From the NCBI RefSeq assembly GCF_028994805.1, contig NZ_JAJQQP010000002.1, positions 464,684 through 528,683 on the forward strand: a stretch of 64,000 nucleotides of DNA, in the 5' to 3' direction. The position numbers and the translations under genes are program-made. Below the pieces are notes generated by a model. The model was not told the origin of the DNA, made no database searches, and saw nothing but the letters and a program-made list of their open reading frames with translations. The DNA comes from Promicromonospora iranensis (lineage in GTDB: Bacteria > Actinomycetota > Actinomycetes > Actinomycetales > Cellulomonadaceae). Below are positions 1 to 7,527 of this stretch, piece by piece; within the stretch, counting starts at the first letter, position 1, and each line of letters begins with the position of its first letter.

Positions 1-110
1 ACGGGGGTACGGACCACGGGGCCCTCCAGGCGGGCCTGGGCCGCGAGCACGTCGGCGATGGTGGGCAGGGCCGCTGGCGAGAGGAGGGGCGGGAGGGTCG
101 CGAGCGTCAT
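1..110 (-). CDS. Threonine/serine dehydratase-like protein, N-terminal fragment
   Basis: The 36 visible codons read from an ATG at 108-110 and run off the left edge. The segment ADVLAAQARLEGPVVRTP resembles the N-terminus of PLP-dependent threonine/serine ammonia-lyases (IlvA/racemase-like fold type II), where a helix leads into a conserved R-T-P substrate-cap segment. The PLP lysine and glycine loop lie outside the window. The gene is divergent from the LysR regulator that starts at 206, with 95 bp between, so it is the likely target of that regulator. Another fold-type-II PLP lyase is possible because only the N-terminus is visible. Confidence 0.6.
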   Translation of the reverse strand, partial: MTLATLPPLLSPAALPTIADVLAAQARLEGPVVRTP

Positions 111-141
111 GGATCCAGCGTGACCCGCACATGACCCATAG

Positions 142-182
142 GTCTAATACCTGTTACGAAGACTTTCGATCGATAACACCTA
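142..182. promoter_or_regulatory. Divergent promoter with LysR-type operator candidate
   Basis: This AT-richer stretch lies between the dehydratase-like gene and lysR. It carries the inverted half-sites TGTTA (152-156) and TAACA (174-178) around CGAAGACTTTCG, and a near-direct repeat TAATACCT/TAACACCT. LysR regulators usually bind dyads with a T-N11-A core in such divergent regions. Assignment to this regulator is inferred from position. Confidence 0.45.
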
Positions 183-205
183 TCTTTCTGCGCTAGCCTG
201 GAGGC

Positions 206-1126
206 ATGACCGCAGAGCTCGACCTCACCCGGCTGCGCGTCCTCGCGGCGGTGGCCCGTACCGGTTCCGTCACGGCGGCAGCGAAGGAGCTGCACTACGC
301 GCAGCCCTCGGTGAGCCACCACCTGTCCCGCCTGGAGGCCGACGCCGGGATCCCGCTGCTGCAGCGGCACGGCCGCGGTGTCCGCCTCACGGAGGCCGGC
401 CGCCTGCTCGCGACCCGGGCCGAGGAGATCCTCGGCCGAGTCGAGGGCGCCCGCCGTGAGCTCGACGCCCTGGCCGGCCTGCGGGCGGGCCGCGCCCGCC
501 TCGCCGCGTTCCCCTCCGCCCTGGCCACGGTCGTGCCCGACGCCGTCGCGCGGCTCCAGCAGGAGCACCCCGGCCTCTCGGTCGGCCTGGTGGAGCACGA
601 GCCGCCGGACGCCGTCGACGCCCTGCAGTCGGGCGCCGTCGATGTCGCACTGGTGTTCGAGCACACCGACGTGCGGCACGCCCGCTCCATGGAGGACCTG
701 TCGCGCTACGAGGCCACGACGATCCTCGACGACCCGGTCAACCTCGTGACGGCGATCGATCTCGACGCGGCTCCCGTACCCGGCTTCGTGCCTGACCTGA
801 AGCTGCTCGACGACGCGGAGTGGATCGCCGGCTGCGAGCGGTGCCGGGCGGACATGGTCGCCCGCTGCGCCGCCGTGGGCTTCGCCCCGCGGATCGCGTT
901 CGAGACCGACGACTACGTGGCGGTCCAGGCCCTGGTGGCGGCCGGTGCGGGCGTGAGCCTGCTGCCCGGGCTCACGCTCCGCGCCCATCGGAACCCCGGG
1001 ATCGCCTTCGCCCCGCTGCCGGGCGCCGTCCGCAGGGTCATGGCCCTCACCGTGGGGCCGCCCGCTCCCCCGGCGGCGGCCCTGATTCGGCAGCTCGTCG
1101 CCGCAGGCGCTAACGTCCCCCTGTGA
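206..1126 (+). CDS. LysR-family transcriptional regulator
   Basis: This 306-residue protein has the normal LysR length. Residues 5-64 form the winged HTH, with LTRLRVLAAVARTGSVTAAA followed by the canonical QPSVSHHLSRLE recognition region and LLQRHGRGVRLTEAG. Residues from about 90 form the periplasmic-binding-like effector domain. The ATG at 206 follows a CTGGAGG that is unusually close (about 1 nt), so initiation may be partly leaderless. The gene is divergent from a threonine-dehydratase-like gene and probably controls it, with an amino acid or keto acid as effector. No activity-specific residues identify the ligand. Confidence 0.92.
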   Translation: MTAELDLTRLRVLAAVARTGSVTAAAKELHYAQPSVSHHLSRLEADAGIPLLQRHGRGVRLTEAGRLLATRAEEILGRVEGARRELDALAGLRAGRARLAAFPSALATVVPDAVARLQQEHPGLSVGLVEHEPPDAVDALQSGAVDVALVFEHTDVRHARSMEDLSRYEATTILDDPVNLVTAIDLDAAPVPGFVPDLKLLDDAEWIAGCERCRADMVARCAAVGFAPRIAFETDDYVAVQALVAAGAGVSLLPGLTLRAHRNPGIAFAPLPGAVRRVMALTVGPPAPPAAALIRQLVAAGANVPL

Positions 1127-1175
1127 TCCAGGCCACCTACCCGCGCCCGGCCGGCTGAGGGCGGCCGGAGGCCCG

Positions 1176-1634
1176 ATGCTCCTGCTGTCCACCTTCTTCT
1201 ACTCCGCGGGCGCCGCCGTGGCGGCGTTCCTCGCGCTCGAGGCGTACCTGGCGGTCGCCGCCGTCGACAACACCTACCCGACCGTGGTGCTGGCCGCCGT
1301 GGCTGCTGCCGGCCAGGTCACCGGCAAGCTGCTCTGGTACTGGGCCGGTGCCGGGACCACCCGCCTGCCGTGGCTGCGTCGCAAGCTGGAGTCGCCCAAG
1401 GCCGCCGCCGCGCTGACCCGCTGGCGGGACCGTACCGACGGCCGCCCGGTCTACATGGGTGTCGTGCTGCTCGCCTCGGCGTTCGCCGGGCTGCCGCCGT
1501 TCATGGTGATGTCGGTCGTCGCGGGCGTGCTGCGGGTGCGGCTGTGGCTGTTCATCGGCACCGGCCTCGTCGGCCGGTTCTTCCGGTTCTGGATCGTGCT
1601 CGAGGCCGCCGACTACGCGTGGCTCCTGCTCTGA
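1176..1634 (+). CDS. Small multi-pass membrane protein, VTT/DedA-like
   Basis: This 152-residue protein is almost entirely hydrophobic. It has a first segment at about 1-35, a basic amphipathic stretch (RLPWLRRKLES and TRWRDRTDGRP) and two later membrane segments. The motif AGLPPFMVMSVVAGVLRVRLWLF followed by GLVGRFFRFW resembles the re-entrant core of VTT (SNARE-associated, DedA/YqaA) proteins, where small Gly/Pro-rich loops and a GR motif recur. It is shorter than typical DedA proteins (about 200). The ATG at 1176 is preceded by GGCCGGAGG. It stands alone between lysR and a convergent DinB gene. Function is unknown; lipid scramblase or transport roles are known for the family. Confidence 0.6.
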   Translation: MLLLSTFFYSAGAAVAAFLALEAYLAVAAVDNTYPTVVLAAVAAAGQVTGKLLWYWAGAGTTRLPWLRRKLESPKAAAALTRWRDRTDGRPVYMGVVLLASAFAGLPPFMVMSVVAGVLRVRLWLFIGTGLVGRFFRFWIVLEAADYAWLLL

Positions 1635-1680
1635 GGGTCGTCTCCTCAGATTCCTCAGACTCCTCGGGCTTCGGTGGCGC

Positions 1681-2295
1681 TCAGAGGTCGGTGGCACCGT
1701 CCAGCGCCTCGCGCAGCAGGTCGGCGTGCCCCGCGTGCCGGGCATACTCCTCCACCATGTGCACGAGGATCCAGCGCAGGGAGATGTAGCCGCTGCGACC
1801 CGGCCGCACGGTGGTCCGGTCCAGAGCGTCCGCGCCGTCCGGGGGCGTCTCGGCGAGCACCTCGTCGAGGATCCGCTCGGAGGCCGCGACGGCGCCGTCG
1901 AACAGGGCGGTGAGCTGCTCGGGAGTCTCCTCGAGGGCGCTGTGCCAGTCCCAGTCGGCGTCGGCCGCCCAGTCCACGGTGTCCCACGGGCGGGCCGGCT
2001 CGTTGCCGGCCAGCCGGATGTTGAACCACACGTCCTCGACGTAGGCCAGGTGCTTGAGCATCCCGGCCAGCGTCATCGTCGACGGCGGGAGCGGCGTGCG
2101 CAGCTGCTCCACCGTCAGGCCCTCGCACTGGCGCCGGATCGTGGCACGGTAGAAGTCGATGAACGACCGCAGCATCGTCACCTCGTCGGCGGCGAGGGGC
2201 GGGTCGGTCCGGGGGACGGCGCTGCCGTCGGCGTCGGGCACGCCGGGCTGCGGGCTGGGCGGCGGGCTGGGCTGGTTGCTGGGCTGAGAGCTCAT
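1681..2295 (-). CDS. DinB-superfamily protein (DUF664, mycothiol-transferase-like)
   Basis: The 204-residue protein has a disordered Ser/Pro/Gln-rich N-terminus (about 1-35) followed by a DUF664/DinB four-helix bundle. The region LRSFIDFYRATIRRQCEGL and then MLKHLAYVEDVWFNIRLAG supply the first metal-binding histidine. The C-terminal YISLRWILVHMVEEYARHAGH supplies the HxxxxxRHxGH pattern typical of metal-dependent thiol transferases using mycothiol in actinobacteria. Its ATG overlaps the stop of the upstream methyltransferase-like gene (ATGA), so translation is coupled. The substrate is unknown. Confidence 0.85.
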   Translation of the reverse strand: MSSQPSNQPSPPPSPQPGVPDADGSAVPRTDPPLAADEVTMLRSFIDFYRATIRRQCEGLTVEQLRTPLPPSTMTLAGMLKHLAYVEDVWFNIRLAGNEPARPWDTVDWAADADWDWHSALEETPEQLTALFDGAVAASERILDEVLAETPPDGADALDRTTVRPGRSGYISLRWILVHMVEEYARHAGHADLLREALDGATDL

Positions 2296-2843
2296 GCGCT
2301 GACCGTACCGATCGCCAGGACGTGCTGGCTCATGTCGGTGACCCCGGGCGTCGTCGACAGCGCGCGGGCGAGCGTGAGCGCGGCGTCGATCAGCTCCGGC
2401 GCCTCGGGCGCGTCGAGCGGCACCCGTTCGAGCGCGCCGCCGGCAGGCCCCTCGATACCGTGCACGACGACGCCGGACAGGCCGGACTCGGTCGCCTCCG
2501 CGGCGAGCTCCGCGGCGTCGTGGAAGTGCGCGGCGGGAAACCGGATGCCCGCCGGAGCCAGGCCGTGCTCCAGGACCGCCTGCCAGGCGGCCGGATCGAA
2601 CATCTCGTACCCGTCGGTGGCGCCACCGACGTCGAGCACCCGTGCGCCGGGGGCGAGCCGCTGCCGGACCAGCTCCTGGGTCCGGACGTGCTCCACCCGA
2701 CCCTGCGCCGAGCCGACCGTCAGTCGCGCGTGCTCGTCCCAGCCCGTCCGCCCGGCGTAGTACTCCTGGACCCGCGCGTCGACGGTGCTCTGCTCGGTGG
2801 CGTACCGCCCGGCCCCGCCGCTGACCTGCCCGTCGCTCTCCAT
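2292..2843 (-). CDS. SAM-dependent methyltransferase with internal deletion
   Basis: The protein from ATG 2843 is 183 residues. It opens with the family's YYAGRTGWDEHARL and RVEHVRTQELVRQRLAPGARVLDVGGATDG, which is methyltransferase motif I. It then jumps directly to YEMFDPAAWQAVLEHGLAPAG and AHFHDAAELAAEATESGLSG, which belong near the C-terminus of full-length relatives. About 80-100 residues covering motifs II-III and the lid are missing in frame, so SAM binding should be impaired. An in-frame GTG at 2900 would add 19 residues but has no better ribosome site. It is coupled to the DinB gene downstream. It is either a decayed enzyme or a minimised protein of another function. Confidence 0.7.
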   Translation of the reverse strand: MESDGQVSGGAGRYATEQSTVDARVQEYYAGRTGWDEHARLTVGSAQGRVEHVRTQELVRQRLAPGARVLDVGGATDGYEMFDPAAWQAVLEHGLAPAGIRFPAAHFHDAAELAAEATESGLSGVVVHGIEGPAGGALERVPLDAPEAPELIDAALTLARALSTTPGVTDMSQHVLAIGTVSA

Positions 2844-2973
2844 GGCCGGACCGTAGCGACGCCCAGGAAACCCCGCCACATGTTTCCGGGAGGAAAACAC
2901 TTCAGCAATTCACCCGCGCCGAATCGTTACGTGTCCGGTAAGCCTCTTTTGCTCGGAGTGTGAGCATGGCAAC

Positions 2974-4008
2974 ATGCGCAAGGTGCACCTGATCCGAGAG
3001 TTCGCACCTGACGCCTACGAGTTCGCGCTGTCGTCCTGGTCGTGGATCGGGACCGGTGACAAGACCCCACGCTTCGCATCCTGCTTCGGCGACATGTTCC
3101 TCGAGTCCCCCGACGGCTGGTGGTTCCTCGACAGCGTGGAGGGCACGCTCGATCGCTGCTGGGACTCCATGGAGGAGATGTTCGCCGACCTCGAGGGCGC
3201 CGACGGGCGCGCCGAGTACCTCCTCGAGGAGACCCTGAACGCCGCGCTCGGACAGGGCCTGCACCTGGACGAGGACGAGGTCTTCGCCTTCCTTCCGCCC
3301 CCGGCGGTCACGGGCACCATGTCCGTCAGCTCCCTCGCGCCGCTGCGCTTCGCCATCGCGGCGAACCTCGCCGGCCGTATCCACGGCGAGCTGAACGGCG
3401 TACAGCCCGACGCCGGCGCGTCCGCCCTCTTCGCCGCCCAGCGGTACGCGGCCCAGCAGGCCGCCGCACAGGAAGCGACGGCACGACAGGCAGCAGCCCA
3501 GCAGACCGCGGCGCAGCAGGCCGTGGCCAGGCAGGCGGCGGCCCGACGGGCGGCAGCGCAGGAAGCGGCCGCACGGGTGCCGGCCCCACCCGTCGCGACG
3601 CCGCAGCGGGTCGCCGCGGCGCCCACGTTCGACGCGCCGAACCCCCGGACCGACCGGTGGCAGCCTGCCGCGCAGCAGGCGGGCTACGAGCCCCAGTACG
3701 CGGCGGGCTCGGAGCTGGACTACGCGCCCGGTCAGACCTCGGCCTACGACACGGGCGGCTACGCCCCGGCGCCGGCGGTGTACGCCGCGCCCGCCGCCGC
3801 GGGAGCCCATGCGACAGGAGCCCACGCGGCACCGGTCGCGGCCGGCGGCTACGACTACGTCGACACCGCGCACACCGCTGACTCCGGCCAGTTCAGCCAG
3901 TACATCGCCGACCAGTACAACACCGGTCAGATCGCCGCCGTCGACCACGGCGCGTCCGCCCCGGCGCAGCCGCGGCTGCAGCAGGGCGGACGCTGGTCGT
4001 ACGCCTGA
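2974..4008 (+). CDS. DUF1851 (T6SS immunity Tdi1-type) domain protein with Ala/Gln-rich tail
   Basis: This 344-residue protein carries at about 1-135 a DUF1851/Tdi1-C-like domain: SSWSWIGTG, then FGDMFLESPDGWWFLDSVEGTL and a C-terminal FLPPPAVTGTM segment. Residues about 148-200 are an alternating Ala/Gln/Arg helix built from AAQQ, ARQA and AAQE units, a likely coiled coil. The rest (about 200-344) is Pro/Ala/Tyr/Gly-rich and probably disordered. There is no signal peptide or membrane segment. In proteobacteria related domains are immunity proteins against NAD-targeting effectors, but no secretion system or toxin gene is visible here, so the role is open. The start follows an AT-rich promoter-like stretch at 2900-2965. 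Confidence 0.7.
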   Translation: MRKVHLIREFAPDAYEFALSSWSWIGTGDKTPRFASCFGDMFLESPDGWWFLDSVEGTLDRCWDSMEEMFADLEGADGRAEYLLEETLNAALGQGLHLDEDEVFAFLPPPAVTGTMSVSSLAPLRFAIAANLAGRIHGELNGVQPDAGASALFAAQRYAAQQAAAQEATARQAAAQQTAAQQAVARQAAARRAAAQEAAARVPAPPVATPQRVAAAPTFDAPNPRTDRWQPAAQQAGYEPQYAAGSELDYAPGQTSAYDTGGYAPAPAVYAAPAAAGAHATGAHAAPVAAGGYDYVDTAHTADSGQFSQYIADQYNTGQIAAVDHGASAPAQPRLQQGGRWSYA

Positions 4009-4024
4009 CGCCGCACAGCCCGGG

Positions 4025-4924
4025 CTATTCCTCCAGGCCCACCACGGCGGCCAGGATCAGCACGGACCCGACGATCCCGGCCGGGCCGAGCCGCTCCCCC
4101 AGCACGACAGCGGCCGCGACCGCCGCCGTCACCGGCTCCAGCAGGGTCGCGACGACCGCGGCGCCGCTGCGCGTGGTGCGCAGGCCCGCGTAGAACAGCC
4201 CGTACGCCAGCGCCATCGTGAAGACCCCGAGATAGGCGAGGGTGCCGAGCGTCGTCGGGTCGCTCGTGACGAACGGTCCGCCGCCCGCCAGCGCCACGGG
4301 GACCAGGCCGACGGCGCCCGCCGTCGTCGCCACCGTCGTCAGGGCGAGCGGGTCCACGCCGTCCGACGCGAGCAGCGTGCCGCCGAGCGCCGTCGTCGCC
4401 GCGTAGACCGACCCCGAGGCGATCGCGAGCAGCAGACCCAGCACGGGTCGCGGGCCGACGGCGCTCGCGCCCGACGCCGCGCTCACCAGCACGAGGCCGG
4501 ACAGCGCGGCGCCGACGACCAGCGTCAGGCGGACGGTGCTCCGGGCCGCCGTCCGGCGTCGCGCGCGGACGAGGTCGACGACGGCGAGCAGGACCGGCGC
4601 CAGACCCAGGCTGACCACCGTGGCGACCGTGACGCCGGCGGTGGCCACGGAGCCGAAGTACAGCGCCTGGTAGGCGCCGGTCCCCAGGCCGACGACCGCG
4701 GCGCGGACCGGATGGGCCTGCACGAGCGCCACGAGCCGAGGGCCCCTGCGCAGGACGAACGAGGCTGCGACCAGCACGACCGCCGCGACGAGCATGCGGT
4801 AGGCGCTGACCGTGAGGACGGACATCGACGAGTGGTCGCGGAGGATCTCGAGGGCGAGGCCGCCGGTGCCCCAGAGGATTCCGGCGAGGCTGACGAAGAG
4901 CAGCCCGAGACGAGTGGATGACAT
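4025..4924 (-). CDS. EamA-family (DMT) membrane exporter
   Basis: From ATG 4924 (preceded by GGGAG) the protein has 299 residues and about ten hydrophobic segments in two EamA repeats. The first repeat opens with LGLLFVSLAGILWGTGGLAL and the second ends with LLEPVTAAVAAAVVLGERLGPAGIVGSVLILAAV, both family signatures. DMT permeases of this type export amino acids or other small metabolites; the substrate cannot be read from the sequence. It is convergent with the DUF1851 gene (16 bp between stops) and monocistronic. Confidence 0.88.
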   Translation of the reverse strand: MSSTRLGLLFVSLAGILWGTGGLALEILRDHSSMSVLTVSAYRMLVAAVVLVAASFVLRRGPRLVALVQAHPVRAAVVGLGTGAYQALYFGSVATAGVTVATVVSLGLAPVLLAVVDLVRARRRTAARSTVRLTLVVGAALSGLVLVSAASGASAVGPRPVLGLLLAIASGSVYAATTALGGTLLASDGVDPLALTTVATTAGAVGLVPVALAGGGPFVTSDPTTLGTLAYLGVFTMALAYGLFYAGLRTTRSGAAVVATLLEPVTAAVAAAVVLGERLGPAGIVGSVLILAAVVGLEE

Positions 4925-5233
4925 GTGTGCTCCCGGCCGGTCCCGAAGGCTCCGGCCCGTTCCGAGGGACGGGGAATCGTCGTGGAGCACGCCCCGGCGC
5001 CGGCCCGCGGAGGCCGGTCGTGGTGCCGCTCCGGTCAGACGACCGGGGGCGGCAGGACGGAACGAAGGGGAGTCACGCTCGGGATGCTAGCAGCGCCCCT
5101 CGGGGCGGCGAGCGGTACTCGCTCGGCAGCCCTCTTCGAGGTCTACGTTTCTCCGCTCTGAATCGGTTCAGAGCGGAGAAACTTAGACCTCGAAGAGGCG
5201 GCGGCCGACAGGGCGGGGACGGCGGGCGCCGCG
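4925..5233. other. Intergenic region: EamA leader and palindrome
   Basis: About 300 bp without a supported gene. It contains the 5' leader of the EamA gene and, at 5131-5198, copy 1 of the long palindromic repeat described separately. Nothing else was recognised. Confidence 0.6.
5131..5198. repeat. Intergenic palindromic repeat, copy 1 (bidirectional terminator?)
   Basis: Two 32-base arms match at 31 of 32 positions around a TCGG loop (5163-5166). The arm core is TTCGAGGTCTACGTTTCTC and its partner GAGAAACTTAGACCTCGAA. It lies just downstream of the PNPOx-like gene and could end its transcript. A second copy with the same core is at 8768-8839, so this is a dispersed element rather than a chance hairpin. 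Confidence 0.85.
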
Positions 5234-5914
5234 TCAGCCCTCGCCGAGCGTCGTCACGCGGCGGAGCACGTGCTCCGGCACCGGGTCGGACACGTAGTCC
5301 TCCGTCACGGGTGCCGACGCGACCCGACGTACGGGCACGTGCCCGGCCCAGCCGGTGAGCTCCAGGTCGCCCGGCTCCAGCGAGGCGCCGCCCGCGCGCT
5401 GCTTCATCGAGGCCTCGGCCAGCGGCAGCGCGATCACGGCGGTCGCCGCGAGCTCCTTGCGCGTCGCGGGAGGCAGGGTCGCGGCCCGCCCGGGCGTCAT
5501 GTGGTCGACGACGAGGTCGAGCGCCCGCCGCCGCTCGTCCAGGTCCGTGACCCGGCGCGGCCGCCCGATCACCACCGCCGACCGGTAGTTCATCGAGTGG
5601 TGGAAGCCGGTCCGCGCCAGGACCAGGCCGTCCAGCTCCGTCACGGTGACACAGACGTCCTGCTCCAGCGCCGGCGCGAGCCAGCCCGCGGCGACCGAAC
5701 CGTGCAGGTACAGCGTGCCGCCGGCGTCGGGCCCGGACTCGTCCACGGCGAAGGCGGTGGGCAGCACCACCGGGTGCGCTCCCGCGACCACACCCAGGTG
5801 CGCCACGAGCGCGTCGGAGAGCAGCGCCATGAGCCGACGCCGGTCCTCGACCTGCCGGTTCCGGCCGCGGGTCGGGGTGGTGCGGGGGGTCGGTGAGAGA
5901 TCCTGCGTCGTCAT
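5234..5914 (-). CDS. Pyridoxamine 5'-phosphate oxidase-like flavin-binding protein
   Basis: From ATG 5914 the protein has 226 residues with a split-barrel flavin-binding fold of the Pyridox_ox_2 type. Landmarks are LMALLSDALVAHLGVVAGAHPVVLPTAFAV, LYLHGSVAAGWL, VCVTVTELDGLVLARTGFHHSMNYRSAVV (the family's H-S-xNYRS motif) and a C-terminal LELTGWAGHVPVRRV. Such proteins bind FMN or heme and are often paired with MocR regulators, as here, where the divergent MocR gene starts 104 bp away. No clear Shine-Dalgarno precedes the ATG, so a leaderless start is possible. The exact reaction is not known. Confidence 0.85.
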   Translation of the reverse strand: MTTQDLSPTPRTTPTRGRNRQVEDRRRLMALLSDALVAHLGVVAGAHPVVLPTAFAVDESGPDAGGTLYLHGSVAAGWLAPALEQDVCVTVTELDGLVLARTGFHHSMNYRSAVVIGRPRRVTDLDERRRALDLVVDHMTPGRAATLPPATRKELAATAVIALPLAEASMKQRAGGASLEPGDLELTGWAGHVPVRRVASAPVTEDYVSDPVPEHVLRRVTTLGEG

Positions 5915-5928
5915 GCCGCTAGCCTGGC

Positions 5929-5984
5929 GCGGAAGTGGCCGGTGGACACGGGCCAGTTCACCCCGATTCAAACAGGCCACTTGC
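5929..5984. promoter_or_regulatory. MocR operator candidate in divergent promoter
   Basis: The interval holds AAGTGGCC (5931-5938), its inverted copy GGCCACTT (5976-5983) and an intermediate GGCCAGTT, between two divergent start codons. MocR regulators generally recognise short AGTGG-type repeats in the promoters of adjacent B6-related genes. Binding by the neighbouring MocR is inferred. Confidence 0.5.
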
Positions 5985-6018
5985 TCGCCTCGGCGATCAC
6001 CCCACCCGAGAGAGGCTC

Positions 6019-7347
6019 ATGCTCCCCGTACGTCTCGACCGTGCCCGCCCCACACCGCTTCCCGCACAGCTCGCGGCCGCCGTCCGCGGGCTCGTGACCG
6101 ACGGCACGCTCACGACGGGCGACCGCCTGCCCTCGAGCCGCGCCCTGGCGGCCGACCTGGGTGTGGCGCGCGCCGTCGTCGAGCAGGCGTACGACCAGCT
6201 CCTGGCCGAGGCCTGGGTCGAGACGCGCCGGGGTGCGGGCACCTTCGTGGCGTCCGGCGAGACCCTTCCCACGACCGCTCCCCCACCCCGGCCCGCGACG
6301 CGCGAGCCGGGGTACGTCCGCCTCGACGCGGGCACCCCGTGGATCGACCCGCGCCACCTCGCCGGGTGGCGGCGGGCCTGGCGCGAGGTCTCGATCGCGG
6401 TCCCGCCGCGCGGCTACCCCGACCCACGCGGGCTCCCCGACCTGCGCGAGGCCCTCGCCGAACGGCTCGCCCGCACCCGCGGCCTGACCGTGGGGCCCGA
6501 CGAGATCCTGGTCACCGCCGGCACGACGGACGGCCTGCGACAGCTCCTGGGTGCGCTGGGCCCCGGGGACGTCCTCGTCGAGGACCCCGGCTACCGCGCG
6601 GCCGTCGAGACTGTCCGGGCGGCGGGACGCACCGTCGTCGACCATCCCGCGCTCCTGCCCGTCACGGACCTGGCAGGCTGCGCCGCCGCGTACGTCACGC
6701 CCGCCCACCAGCACCCGCTGGGCCGGGTCATGCCCGCGGCCGACCGGCTCTCGCTGCTGGCGGCGGCCCGGGACGCGGACGCCGTCGTGGTCGAGGACGA
6801 CTACGACTCCGAGTTCCGGTACGACGTCGCTCCCGTGCCCGCCCTCGCGGCGCTCGACCGGTCGCGGGTCGCCTACCTGGGCACCGCCTCGAAGTCGGTG
6901 TGCCCGAGCCTGCGGCTGGGCTGGCTGGTCGCGCCTCCGGCGCTCCACGAGCACATCGTCCGACGCCGCACGGTCATGCACGACACGCCGTCGTGGCCCG
7001 GCCAGCACGCCCTGCTGACCCTGCTGCGTGACGGCTGGGTCGACAAGGTGGTGCGCACCGCCCGGCGCGTCTACGCGGACCGCGCACCACGGGTGGCGGC
7101 AGCCCTGGCGCCGCACGCCCAGCCGGCAGGGCCGCTCGCCGGGATGTACTCGACGTGGCTCACCGACCCCGCGCCGGCCGAACGGGCACGCGCCGCCGGG
7201 CACGCCGCCGGCTTCGACGTGCCGCTCCTTGCCGACTACTGCCGCAGAGCGGACCGGACCGGCCTCGTCGTGGGCTTCGGCGGGGTAACCGACGCCGAGC
7301 TCGCCCGCGCGCTCGATGCGATCGTCGGCGGCCTGGCCGAGGGCTGA
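6019..7347 (+). CDS. MocR/PdxR-family regulator (GntR HTH plus aminotransferase domain)
   Basis: From ATG 6019, preceded by GAGAGAGG, the protein has 442 residues. Residues about 5-75 are a GntR winged helix (LPAQLAAAVRGLVTDGTL, GDRLPSSRALAADLGVARAVVEQAYDQL). Residues from about 105 form a fold-type-I aminotransferase domain with the PLP lysine at about 292 in LGTASKSVCPSLRLGWLV and the VVEDDYDSEFRY motif. MocR proteins sense PLP or an amine-PLP adduct. The divergent PNPOx-like gene is the likely target, making this a vitamin-B6-linked control pair. An upstream in-frame start would run into the operator region and is less likely. Confidence 0.93.
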   Translation: MLPVRLDRARPTPLPAQLAAAVRGLVTDGTLTTGDRLPSSRALAADLGVARAVVEQAYDQLLAEAWVETRRGAGTFVASGETLPTTAPPPRPATREPGYVRLDAGTPWIDPRHLAGWRRAWREVSIAVPPRGYPDPRGLPDLREALAERLARTRGLTVGPDEILVTAGTTDGLRQLLGALGPGDVLVEDPGYRAAVETVRAAGRTVVDHPALLPVTDLAGCAAAYVTPAHQHPLGRVMPAADRLSLLAAARDADAVVVEDDYDSEFRYDVAPVPALAALDRSRVAYLGTASKSVCPSLRLGWLVAPPALHEHIVRRRTVMHDTPSWPGQHALLTLLRDGWVDKVVRTARRVYADRAPRVAAALAPHAQPAGPLAGMYSTWLTDPAPAERARAAGHAAGFDVPLLADYCRRADRTGLVVGFGGVTDAELARALDAIVGGLAEG

Positions 7348-7421
7348 TCCGACGAGCCCGGCGGCGGTTCCCCCGGCCCGCACACCGGGCGCCGCGTGTA
7401 CGGCAACGTGTCCGGCGTGTC

Positions 7422-7472
7422 GGAAACCGGTTGCTCTGACCTCTTTTCACCCGGCCATGTGAGCGCTAACAT
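7422..7472 (+). promoter_or_regulatory. Two LacI-type operator candidates upstream of GH43
   Basis: ATGTGAGCGCTAACAT (7457-7472) is a 16-bp palindrome with one mismatched pair and an AGCGCT centre. GGAAACCGGTTGCT (7422-7435) is a second palindrome centred on AACCGGTT. Both match the symmetric, central-CG style of LacI-family operators that repress glycosidase genes in actinobacteria. No LacI gene is in this window. Confidence 0.5.
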
Positions 7473-7527
7473 CACGGTGCCGGGCAGAGCCGCCCGCCCC
7501 TGCCGCAACGACGCCAAGGAGCCCGCC

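Noticed and set aside
2974..4008. A type VI secretion locus suggested by the Tdi1-type domain.
   Set aside because: No Tss, VgrG, Hcp or toxin gene is present in the window.
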